Assembly (NCBI GenBank): GCA_016617785.1
Contig: JADILM010000003.1
Coordinates: forward strand, 1,674,001-1,738,000
Reading direction: 5' to 3'
Length of the DNA stretch: 64,000 nucleotides
Origin: Sporobolomyces roseus
Taxonomy: Eukaryota > Basidiomycota > Microbotryomycetes > Sporidiobolales > Sporidiobolaceae
The position numbers and the translations under genes were made by a program. Shown in pieces: positions 1 to 10,742 of this stretch. The notes under the pieces are model-generated. The model saw only the letters and a list, made by a program, of their open reading frames with translations, was not told the origin of the DNA and searched no databases. Every line of letters starts with the position of its first letter. Within the stretch, counting starts at the first letter, position 1.

Positions 1-1485
1 GAAAGGTCGAAAGGGTGCCGGCGAGCAAAGCAGATGTGTTCAATGATCAAACACTGTCGCTCGTCGAGAAGAGGAGATTGACGAAGTTGCTGCTGTTCGC
101 GGCCGGTCAAGATTCGTTCGAAGAGGATAAAGTTCTCGTGGCAGGTAAGCTCGACGTCTTCATCAACTCTGTATGTTATTGATCGATATGGAACTGTATA
201 GAACCCGAAATTGCGTTCATCGACTACCTCAAGAAGGCGTTCAATCTCAGCGGTCAAGCCGCTGAATCTCTCGCTTATGCTCTAGCCTTGTGCTCGACTC
301 CTTCCGGTGCGTCTACGTTCTTGTCATCACTCTCGAGTGATGTGCTGACCCTTAAAACGCGTTAAGATCCTGCTCTGCCCGCTCTGCAGCGATTACGGAG
401 CATTATTCACTCGGTCGGTCGATATGGACCATCTCCTTATCTCGTTGGTCATTACGGTGGGGCAGGAGATCTCGTCGGAGGCTTCTCGAGGTGATTAGAG
501 CCTTTCATCCGTTCGCTGAACTACTCTGACCGATTTTGACCTCGAATGCCAGAATCTGCGCAGTTTGGGGAGGAGGTCAAATTCTCGGTCGACCACTCCT
601 ACCACTCTCCCTGTCACCACCTACCGGTACACCAGTACCTGCGTCTCAACCACCGTTCATGGTTCACGAGAATCCTCCTCCTCCACCTTCGAACCCCTCA
701 GAAACGCGAGAAACGACGAAACCTCTCGGCATTCCCGTTCAACTCGAAGAAGGAGAAGAGCCGACGATGTTCACTGGAGACTGGGTCATCAGTTCTCCCC
801 ATCTTCTTTCCACTCTCTTCCCTTCCTCCTCTGCTCCCGATCGTACCTCTTCACCCAAATCCGTCAATCTTATCGCTATCCTTTCTCAACCGATACCTTT
901 CCCTCCGCCGCGATCGACTGGCGAAACCGAAGAAGAGAAAGAGGAGACACTGTCGAGTCTAAGCGATTCAAACTTGTTCGTCTTCCCTCCGAAAGCGCTC
1001 AATGAAAACGTTGGAACGGTGACAGCGCTACAAGTCGGCAAGGGGACAATGAGTTGTCCTGATGGTTATCGTAAGTCTATCCTTATCTCTTCAACCGGAT
1101 CGAGTGTTAACCAAATTCCCCTTTCGCAGACGTCCTTTACTTGTCTGCGCCGATACTCGATTCACTATCCTCCACTTCGGCCGCATCCTACCTCACTACC
1201 TATCTCTTCTCTCTTCTCTCTGTAGCACCCGAGATCCCTCGCCCTCTCTATACCGCTTCTTACTTTCCCCCTTCTCCCGCCCAGTTTCCTTCCGATCTTC
1301 CCGCGAACTTGATCGTCACCCCATCACTACCCTCACAAGAGAAGTCGGAAGGACTAATCACTGCGCTAGATGAGGTAGTTGGAGCTGTGGAGGAGTTGTT
1401 CTGGAAGATTGTCGGAGACGAGGGAAAGAAGGAGGGCGTTGAATTCTTCAGGAAAGAGACTTCGGGTGAAGACGAGGAGGACTGA
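1..1485 (+). CDS. MRS6: Rab escort protein (Rab geranylgeranyltransferase component A), 3' part
   Basis: REP presents newly made Rab GTPases to geranylgeranyltransferase II and delivers prenylated Rabs to membranes. The 5' end lies outside the window. Exons read 1-144 (codons from base 3), 202-306, 367-490, 553-1070 and 1130-1485, stop TGA. The GDI/REP signature is clear: IAFIDYLKKAF..., then YGPSPYLVGHYGGAGDL followed by CAVWGGGQILGR, matching the family segment in which a Tyr-Gly-x-Ser-Pro stretch precedes a Cys-Ala-Val-Trp/Phe-Gly-Gly strand. CPDGYHVLYLSAP near the end is the typical C-terminal strand. A proline/acid-rich loop separates the last two motifs, as in REPs rather than the shorter GDIs; this is why I prefer REP. 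The gene ends 110 bp from the convergent metalloprotease gene. Confidence 0.88.
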
Positions 1486-1594
1486 AATAGAATCGTCTTT
1501 CTCGCTCGCAGCATCGAGTGATTCTTTGTAGACGATCAAGTAGAGGTTACAGAGAGGTTACACTGATAAATTTCTATTCTTTCTAATAAGCTAC

Positions 1595-4500
1595 TCATTC
1601 GCTTTCCGACTCGCTACCCGAGCCGCTACCTTCACTTCCGGACTCATCAGCATCATCGAATGTTCTCCTATCGACTTCGTAGCCCAACTTTTCAAAGTTT
1701 GTTGCGATTTCCTCCATCTTTGCGAGACCTGATGCAATACTTGCGATCGAAGTTTCGGGTCGGAAGATGGGCGCGATGTATTGCTTGATTACTCGGAGAA
1801 TATTTTCAGCGGTAACGTCCTGCTTGTATGGAGTAAGGGATCAGTTGAGTACGAAGAGAGCTCAGGATGTGAAAGGGAGCGTACCTTTGTAGCAGCGAGC
1901 GCGAGACGACCATGGTTCTCAGGCAGACCGAGAAGCATATTGGTGAACGAAGCGTTGGCCTATGACAATTGGTCAGCTTATAGCAAAACTGAAAGACGGG
2001 AACACGAGAGCGTACAGCAGCTGAAACGGTCGCTTCCTTCGAAGCAGTGTTGTAAGCGAGCGAGCTCTTCGCAGACTCGATTGTCAGATCATCGATCTCG
2101 AGCTGTCAAGGAAAGTCGTCAGCAGCGTCACCAGCGAGATACAAGAGGAAGCCGATCTCACCTTTCCAGAAACGAGCTGATCGATGAGTGATTGAGCAGC
2201 GGTGAATGCAGCATACGAATCAGGAGACTTGAAGATCTGCATGGGTCGACAAAAAGACGAATCAGCGAACATCCGTGACAGGGAACGAAGAGGCAGAAAC
2301 GAACTCGGTAAGAAATCAAGCCACTTTCGATGTCGTGACTGATGGAAGCACCATAAGCAAGACCAGCTCCACGAATGAACTTCCACAAGAATCCTTCCAT
2401 CGCATTGAGCACAGCTCGAGCGACGGTGAGAGCGGGTTGATCGGGATGAGTCCAAGAATCGGGTCCCTTCGCTACGTGATAAGCGAATGAACTCTCGATC
2501 GAAGAGAGACCATATAGGATGATCTAAAGAAATAGATGAACGTCAGATTGAGACAAGGGTATCAAGAGCGAGAAAGCTCACCTTCTTTGCTGGCTGCCGA
2601 CCAAGTTCTCCCATAACATCCTTTGATCGCTTGACTGGTACCAACTCGGAGACAGGGAAAGGTTGGATCGCCTTGAAGTGTTCGAGCCAGCTCGAAACAG
2701 GTTTCTCGAGACCGAGAATATCACCCTTTACTTGCACTCGAATCGCTCGAGGGTTCGTGACTGCAAGAGAATGTAAAGGTGAGTATGACTACGTCGGATC
2801 AAGCTAGTACGAAGAAAAAACTGACGACTTTGGCGGAAGGTCTCGAATTGAGTGGCTACTGCGTCTGGCTCATCCTTAAGACGAGCAGCGAAAGCGGGAA
2901 GGAATTCGATTCGATTCAAAAGGTTCATGGCGACGTTGGTACTGTAAGCATCAAGATCGACGATCAGCTATCGGCCGCAGTAACGTGCAAGATTAGGAGC
3001 AGACTAACCTGACTTCTTCGCTAATGAGCTTGCGATAGGCGGCATAGGAAACGTCGGAACCCTCTCGCTTCTCTGAAGGAAGACCTTGAATGGCTTTGGC
3101 GGTCGAGATCTTGAGTCTATCGAGGAGGGGCAACGGGGATCAGCAGAGCCTTTCAGGCAAATCTGAGCAGAGAGACTCACCGGTCAATCGAGAAAGTCGA
3201 GTTGTAGAGCAAGTCGGATAACCAAGAGATAGCTTTCGTGTACTTCTCTTTCGGTACCTTGATCTTGAGAGTAACACCTTCTTGAAGAGGCGAATTGATA
3301 TCGATCGAGTAGGACAAGGTTTCGGCGTCGAGTTGTTTGACGACCTCCTCGTAGTCGAGCTTCGTGCCATCGGATCGAGTGACAGGAAGAGTGAAGAAGG
3401 AGTCGAGGTAGATGGGGAGGAGAGCTCGGAGTTCGGCGGGTGAGACTCCTTTGACATTTTCGGGGAAGAGGACGACCGAGATTTGAATGAAAGCAGAGTT
3501 GATGTCTGAAGAACCGGGGTGCTCGTCAGCTCACTTGATCAGTCGACTCAGCTGAGGACAAGGGACTCACGATCGTATTGAACGAAAAGAGGTAGTTGGG
3601 CACCATCAGCATCGAGATGATCTTGAACAGGACCAGTCTTCGCTCCATCTTCTTTCGCAACTCCACCACTTCGTCCAGTCTCGACCTTGATCCAATCGAT
3701 ACCGTTGACATCGGGGATCTTGTAGTCTCGAAGGATCTCAGGAGGAATAGGTTTGTCGTTTTCCGCTTGAGCATCTTCGACTTTCTTCGCAAGTTTCGCG
3801 AGACCGTCTTCTCCGTACTTCTTGACGTTGGCATCGACGACTGCCTTTGCATCATCACGAACCTTATCGGCGAGCGAAGCAGAAGGCTTTCCGACGATAG
3901 TGAGTGCGGGTGCGTTGACATAGAATCTGTCGCGCGAACGAGAGTCAGCGATTACGCCACCACTCGGCACAGAAGAGAGAGCGAGACTCACTTTTCGAGA
4001 AGTCCAGCCCATTCCTTGGCTGTCCATCCTTCGAGCGTCTTGTAATCAGCCATGACCTTCATCGATTTGATCAAATCCGATCCATCAGCAGCACCGTAAG
4101 CGGCGTCTGAAGAGGAAGAAGAGAGGTTACATCAGCTCAAGGACCGACGAGCGAGAGGATGAAGCTTGACTCACCAGCAACGACAACATCGGAAAGTACC
4201 TCAGCTCCGTCGGTTTCCATCGAGTTGAGAAGCGAGAGCTTTTGTCGTTCGAGTACGATGGCCATACGAGACATGTCGATTCCCTCCTTTGCGATACGAG
4301 CCAGAGCGTCCTTGAACTTTTGAGGGAGAGTGTCGAGTTGTTCAGAGGGAACGGAGGAAAGGTAAGCGGTGAGGACTGTGATGTTCGCTGTTGAACTGTA
4401 GAAGGAGATGTCTGGCAGAGAGAGTGAAGATGAGCTCAGGCACTATAAGAGAATGAGGTTTGCTTGAGCTTACCCGTGCAAGCGGGATCTTCGATTTCGA

Positions 4501-6135
4501 CAAACTCCTTGTAGAGAGGTGAGACTGCTGAATCGGTAAGGTATTCGCCGAGGATCTCGAGTGCGTTGTCGGTAATGAAATCGTTGTGAGGTACACCAAT
4601 CCAGCTCATCATTAGTTCCCCAACCGATTCGTCCTTCTCGGGGAAAGGAACGATTTCGGTCGAGTCCTTGTCGATTTTGGGAGGGTTCGAAGCGGTGCTC
4701 GATTCGACAAACGGTCGGACCCATCCAGGAGGTCGGACTCCGTTGTCTTGTTTGTGAGCGACGAGATCGGGGAGGACTTTGTCGGTGAGGGTCGTGAGGA
4801 GTTCTGTTGGATCGAGCGATCGACCACTGACGTGCACTGTGATGTTTTGGGGAACATACATAGCCTTGTGATACTCTCGGACTGTAGCAAGACTGCTGAG
4901 CGATGAAATGAAGAGAACGGCGATGAGAAGGGACTTACTCTCTTCGACCTTGAGCACTCGCAAAGCTTTCAACAATCCTCCAGTTTCAGATCGTAGAGCG
5001 TTCTTCATCGAGTAGAGAGTCTCTTGTTGTCTGTTAACAACAGCTTGTTCAGCGAAGTGCAGATCGAGGAAGGCGAATCGGAGCTTACCTGAGGTGCATC
5101 AAATCGCTGCTTCCCTGTTCTCGACCTTGCATCTCGCCGAATACGACACCTCCTTCCTCACCTTTGCCACTGATGTTGAAAACTTCGGTAACGAAACCAG
5201 CATCGGTGATTGTGCTGCTCGGGCGAAGACGAGTCAGTCGATTCGGCGGTTCTTGAGCGAGAGATTGCTGTAAGTGCACTCACGGATACAGCACGTGATC
5301 AAGGAATACGGGGAGGATCTTGAGGAAACCTTCAGACCCGGCGGTTCCGATCGTATAGGCGGTCGTCTGTACACAGAAATTACTCGATCAGACTAGAGAA
5401 TTATCGAATATCTGATCGGTTTTTCGACGCACTTCTGTAGCAGTCCAAGCGTTCGTTCCGGCAGCGAAAGATCGACTGTAACGAGAGCCATATTTAGTAT
5501 GAGCTGTTGGAGTCGGAACATAGCGAAGAAGCGAAACTTACTTTGCCAGAGTATCGAGGACACCTTTATAAGGGTACTTCTCTGAGCCGAGGAAGATCAG
5601 ATGTTCAAGAGTATGCGGTCGTCCACTCGCTGTTTACGGAAGGCCTCATCAGTACAAGAATTGTGAGAATAAAGGGTCGAAAAGTTTCGCACCATCGAAA
5701 ATCTCGGTAACTGCACTGAAGTATCCTTGAACGAGGGGACCTGTATAGTTCCAAGTTCAGACGAGGTCAGTGTCGAGGTCTAGGTAGGAGGATTGATCTC
5801 CGCTGCAGCCCGGCAGCTTCAGGCCCTGTCGATGAGCGAAATCTCGAATCGTAAAAAATGCTGTTCAAGGACTTGACGCCTCAACATAGCCTTATCCGTA
5901 CATCATCTTTTGCCTCGAGCGCTATCCCAGCAGCACCCCATACGTCGAACAATGAGGGAGGGAGCGGAAACTTACCTTCAACTCCTGACCAAACCACTTT
6001 CAACCCGGTACTCTGACTTTCCCACTTGGCCAATTGCGTACCCTTCGCAAAGTCCAACTCAGGCTTCGTGACGAGTTTGAAGTCTCCTACTTGATCAGGA
6101 ATCGAGATTTGAGATGAAGTTGATGGAGTTGCCAT
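1595..6135 (-). CDS. M16C-family metalloprotease, Sdd3 (YOL098C)-like
   Basis: Zinc metallopeptidase of the insulinase/pitrilysin (M16) superfamily, cytosolic Sdd3-like group; the substrate is unknown. The gene is cut by many short introns. ATG at 6135-6133 opens MATPSTSSQISIPDQVGDF followed by FAKGTQLAKWESQSTGLKVV, the N-terminal signature of this group. The inverted zinc-binding motif HxxEH is HTLEH at complement 5601-5615, inside ASGRPHTLEHLIFLGSEKYP, then YKGVLDTLAK. Further downstream AYTIGTAGSEGFLKILP and LDHVLYP are also family-typical. The protein ends with an acidic Glu/Ser-rich tail, stop TGA at 1597-1595. An in-frame non-ATG extension exists upstream of the ATG (to about 6216) but has no ATG. 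Individual exon borders were not all resolved. Confidence 0.85.
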
Positions 6136-6635
6136 AGTTGCGTTTGAAGTACCGAATGAACGTTTGCGAGGTGTCACACTACCGCTAGTAGAGAGTGGAG
6201 CGGCCAGATTGGGCAAAGAGTGGAGGGAGGAGCGAGTGGAGAGAGTGGAGGAGCGGGAGAAGAGGCGAGGAAAGATCGGTGCTCTGGTTAAGCTACTACG
6301 GAGGAATAGGCTAGCCAGATTTCGAAGTAGAAAGTCGCTTGATCGAGACCTTCGAGAGTTGTGAAGGGAAGCTGAGATGGGTGAGAAAAAGAAGCGAAAC
6401 AGGCGAGAGTTCGCAAGTTGTTTGACTTGTCACTCCGCTTCTTGCTCAGCTATCTTTGATCCTGAGCTACCCGACGCATCGAAGAAGCTGGCGAGTAAGC
6501 AAAGTGAAATGCCGATCGCTGTAGTGATAGTCGAACTGTGCACTGAAGAAGTCCTCGAACCTCGCAATCTCTCTTCGCTTCCTCGCCCTGACGAAGAGTG
6601 ATCGATATTGACAATGTATTGGCAACCCTCTACAC
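6136..6635. other. Intergenic, ~500 bp, no gene seen
   Basis: Lies between the start of the metalloprotease gene and the stop of the aldehyde dehydrogenase gene, both on the minus strand. It should hold the protease promoter and 5' UTR (a purine-rich plus strand near 6,220-6,290) and the dehydrogenase 3' UTR. Open frames here show no family resemblance. Confidence 0.6.
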
Positions 6636-8667
6636 TTACGGAATGCGTACATGAACGCTCTTCGCTCTGGTGACCGCATCGAACCCATATCGACTCAATG
6701 AGATTCCTCTGCCAGACTCCTTAACTCCCGTCCAAGGTAACGAAGGTTCAAGGTAATCTACGCCACAATGTAAGATCGTCAGTTACTCGTTCGGGTAGTC
6801 CAAGAACAGAAGAGTGCGAGAAGCTTACCGCATCGATTCATGAAGACTGTTCCTGTATCGATCTCGTCGACTAATTCGTTGAACGCCGCCTCGTCTTTCG
6901 TCCAAATCGAGCATGTGAGACCATAAGGAGAATCATTGATCAGCTTCAAGGCTTCCTCATCCGACTTGACCTGCACCCGAATGCAAGATACGTCAGATCT
7001 GGTTAAAAGCGATTCGCAAGCATGATTGCTGAGACGTACCTTCATGATTCCGACCACAGGACCGAAAGTCTCTTCACTCATGACTTTCATCGAGTGATCA
7101 ACATCGATCAAGACCTGAGGCGCAACATAGGTCGTTCCTTCCTTTGCTTCGGGGAAATCGGATTCGGAGATGAGCGCTTTAGCACCTTGCGAGACTGTGG
7201 GAGCGGGCGGAGAGTCAGGGGTCAGACTGGGCTAGGCAAGGAGGACGAGGGATGAAGAGACGTACCAGCTTCTTTGATGTGTTCTCGAATGTTTGCTGCC
7301 GATCGGAGGGAAATGACCGGACCGAGAGTGGTCTCTTGCTCTCGAGGATCTCCGAGTTTGTAAGCCTGTGCACAGGAAAAACGCTCGAATCAGCACTGAA
7401 GTTTCGCGACGCGAACCGGATTCAAGCGAACTCTCGCTCACCTTGACAGTCTTGACTACTTCCTCGACGACTTGATCGTAGATACTCTCGTGTACGTAGA
7501 CTCGCTCGACTGCACAGCAAGATTGACCAGAGTTGAAGAAAGCACCATCGACAACATTCTCCGCCGCATAAGCAGGATCACAATCTGTCCATCAAGCAAA
7601 CGCTCAGCATCTCGAGCTGACTCCAGCGCTGAGCAGGAAACTGGACGAACCTTTTCGAACATAAGCAGCGTCCTTTCCACCCAACTCCAATCCTACCATC
7701 TTGAATGTCCCGTACTTCTCTGCTGCCTCGGCCGCAGTCTTCTCGACCCTCTTTCCGTTCGCTACTGACCCAGTGAAAGAGACGAATGGGATCTTTGGGT
7801 GTGCGACTAGGTGATCCATTTGAGGGGGAGTTAGGTGAAGAGTCTGTACGCTCACTTTCATCAATCAGACCTTAAGATTGCCGATGTGAAGTGAAGAATG
7901 CACGTACCTGAATGAGGTTCTTGGGGAGACCGGCAGCTTCGAAAGACTCTTGAATACGCTCGGCGACGAGAGGAGTTTGAGGAGAAGGTTTCAAGAGAAC
8001 AGAATTTCCAGCGAGGAGGGAAGGGATGAGAGCGTTACATTGAATCATGTCTAATCAGAGGGTTCCGAAGTCAGTTCTCGACATTCGAACAATCACAAGC
8101 GAGGGAAACGGAACGTACAAGGGAACTGAGATCGTCGCAAGAAGGGAAAACAGTCGAAACTCAGGGTCAATCCCGCGCTTTTGCAGTATCGCGGAAGAGA
8201 CGAAGACGTACATTCCAAGCACCGACAAGCAAGCAAACTCCCACAGGAGCTCTCCTGATGATTCTCCTAAATCCATCTGGTCTGTCACTTCCAACCGTTT
8301 CATCTCCCAACGCCTTCTCTGCCTGACCAACTAACCACATTCCTCTATCATCGAACGTGCTGAACTCTGCATTTCCATACCTGATGGGTCTTCCCATTTG
8401 TTCAGTCAATTCCAACGCTAGTTCCGAACTTCTTCCAGCGAGGTGCTTGATCCCTTTCGTGACTAGTTCAATACGTTCTTGAAGTGGCACTTTACGCCAT
8501 GAGAGGTAGGCTTCGTGAGAAGCGTCGACGGAAGAGTCGAGAGATGAAGTCGATGATGCAAGTGGTCTAGTAACTACTGCTTGACCGGTGATGGGAGAGA
8601 TGGTAGTTTGAGTCTTGCTAGGATCTTCAACTTTGCTTTGTGCTGTGGCGTCGTATGAGGCGGACAT
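6636..8667 (-). CDS. NAD(P)-dependent aldehyde dehydrogenase
   Basis: Oxidises an aldehyde to the carboxylate; substrate not predictable. ATG 8667-8665; stop TAA 6638-6636. Landmarks in order: N-terminal helices (RKVPLQERIELVTKGIKHL), GAWNFPYMIQCNALIPSLLA (coenzyme-fold entry), GNSVLLKPSPQTP (cofactor lysine), FVSFTGSV (Rossmann glycine turn), LELGGKDAAYV (general-base glutamate), FFNSGQSCCAVERVYVH (catalytic cysteine in GQSC), and a C-terminal VKESGRGISLSRYG. The GAWN/FPYM join needs a 7-nt microexon at complement 8119-8125: exon 8667-8212, intron, TTCCCTT, intron, exon from 8050. A later intron starts with GTTCGT. The GQSCCAVER active-site sequence belongs to a broad subgroup without a firmly assigned substrate. 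Confidence 0.9.
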
Positions 8668-9239
8668 CTTTTGAAAGTGAGGGAAAGAAGGAAGAGTGAG
8701 AAAAGATAAGGCGAAATGATAGTGCCACAATAGAACCGCTTCTAAGCGATACAACCCAAATTTACATAGCGACGAGCAAGCCTCGAGAAGACATTTTGCA
8801 GATATATAGAGCAGAGTGACACGCGTTTCTAAGAATTATCCCTCGTAAACTTTTTCGTACCCTTCCTCGGTTCCTCGAATCCTCCTCTTGTACCATCTCG
8901 TGAGCTACATGAGACCTTGCCCAGCGTCGATATGGTTCTATACTACTGTCTGGGCGGCAGGATTGGTCGAGACGGAGAGAAGAGGCGGGAGATGAGCCGC
9001 GACGGGGTTTCGGGATCGAACATTGCTCGAGTTCGTAGCGACCAGGCGAGCGAGTAGAAAGTCGGAGGGCGGAATCTCGGTGATGAGGCGGCAATTGGAG
9101 GCTCGACAATCGTCCGAAGAGCCATCCGTGCCATTCGACGGTGAGGCGAAGGACGTCCAATTCTACGAATCTTGCTGTTTTCGTCAATTCCATCCTCGCC
9201 AATTGACAGGAACAGCTCCGGCTCACCTCACTCTTGGAC
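8668..9239. other. Intergenic, ~570 bp, no gene seen
   Basis: Upstream region of the aldehyde dehydrogenase gene and 3' flank of the TDP2-like gene. A 154-codon minus-strand open frame at 8762-9226 is Ser/Arg-rich, has no recognisable domain and lacks gene-like splice organisation, so it is not called. Confidence 0.55.
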
Positions 9240-10455
9240 TCATCCTATCTCTATTTTGACTCCAACCGCGAGATGATCACTCGGATATCTTCTCCCATTC
9301 TTCCCCAACTGATCCCTCTCGCCCTCAATCGCATTCCCTCCTAATTCCCTATATTGACTGAATCTAGTCATCTTCCCCACAAAGATCCTGTCAATCCTCC
9401 TAGGTTTCCTCGGTTTGGAATGCATCGTAATGAGTGGATACAACTCCCCAAATGTCGGTCGATGACGAAATTGCAGGTCTTGTTTCTCTGCAGGGGTGAG
9501 GTTGGCGAGTTGAGCCTTTGGAGGAGAAGGACAGACGTCGACGAGGGACGAAGAAAAGACGTCGAATTCGAGAGAAGAGGACGCGTTGAAATCGGCTAGG
9601 AGAATCGAGTGGGCAGCTTGAGGGGAAGAACGAAGTAAGGAGGCGGAGAGAGAGTATTGAGTCCGTCGAAGCTTCGAGTTCTCGGGTAGGGAGGAGAAGT
9701 GGGAGGTGAGGATGCGAACCTGTGAGAGACAGCAACTAACAGATTCGTTAGCTTTCCTTGCGAAAGAATTTACTCGGATCGTCCCTTCTCACCTTTTCCG
9801 TGTCGCCCTCGTACAGCTTTAGCATAAGTGCCGCCTTTGCTCGTTCGTTGTTCGCCCGCTTGAGCCTGACAAACCCAACCTCGCAATTCTTCGACAGCAG
9901 TCCTTTTCTAACCATGAGCATAACTCCTTCTCTCGATCCCTCCTTCTTTCCCTTCCCTTGTCCATCCTTGCCCGCCACTTTCCAGTACTCATCGAGACTT
10001 GTGAAAGCCCATTCATTCCGGACCCAATCTTGTTTCCTCAAATCGGATTCGAAAGTTTTCGAGAGTTCTTGTAGAGCGATGACATCGACTCTAGATTTCT
10101 CGAGTATGTCAAAGATCGCTGTTGTTTGCGATTGAGTGTGGTCTGGCGAGGAAGACCAAATGTTATATGTGAGGAAACGGAGAGAAGTCGGGAAACGAGA
10201 TGAGGGGGAGGGATCGACGAATTGGGTCCATTTCGATGCAGAGACTGAGTAGGCGCAGAGATGAGATGCTTGTATTTGCTCTTGAGGTACTTTTGGGCGT
10301 CTCTGGTCATGATGAGCCGAGTTTGAGGGAGTTGTTGACTGAGGATCGGGGTTCTCTTGTTTCGAATGTTTCCGTTTGCGTTGTCGCCGTTTCGCAGAGC
10401 TACTCGTAGTGTCGGTAGCGACGGGTCGTTTCCGAGGTTGAGCGTTTGAAGTCAT
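9240..10455 (-). CDS. TDP2-like endonuclease/exonuclease/phosphatase family protein
   Basis: Two exons, 10455-9793 and 9719-9240, giving 380 residues; the intron has donor GTGAGA, a GCTAAC branch site and acceptor CACAG. The EEP fold motifs are in order: TYNIW with the metal-site Asn (residue 98), ALQE with catalytic Glu130, LADFN (Asp264/Asn266) and PSDH (residues 368-370). TDP2 enzymes remove 5'-phosphotyrosyl adducts left by topoisomerase II, and this motif set suits that family; other EEP hydrolases cannot be excluded from sequence alone. Residues 1-60 are basic and Ser/Arg-rich with a run of Lys/Arg around residues 22-32 that resembles a nuclear localisation signal. Reading through the intron gives a premature stop, which supports the spliced model. 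Confidence 0.82.
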
Positions 10456-10742
10456 GAAAGGAAGGGGGCGAAAGAGAGAGATTTCGCAACTTCTCTCATC
10501 ATAAGAGAGCAAGTTATCGCGATCTCGCTCTGCACCGAGGAGTCGAGTGCAACAGGATTGGCAACTGAGACGAATTATACCAGAGTGAACAGAAGAGGAC
10601 GAAAACAATAAGTGAACGACTGAAAAAAGAGATAATACGATGCTAGTTGGAAATGAAGATAGAGAGAAAATGATACAAGGTGAGGGAAGGAGGTCGGGAG
10701 TAGAGGGTGAATGCAAAAGAAATGATAGAAGAGAGGAGGGTG

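Noticed and set aside
8762..9226. 154-codon minus-strand open frame between the dehydrogenase and TDP2-like genes
   Set aside because: No recognisable domain or splice organisation; composition typical of noncoding frames here.
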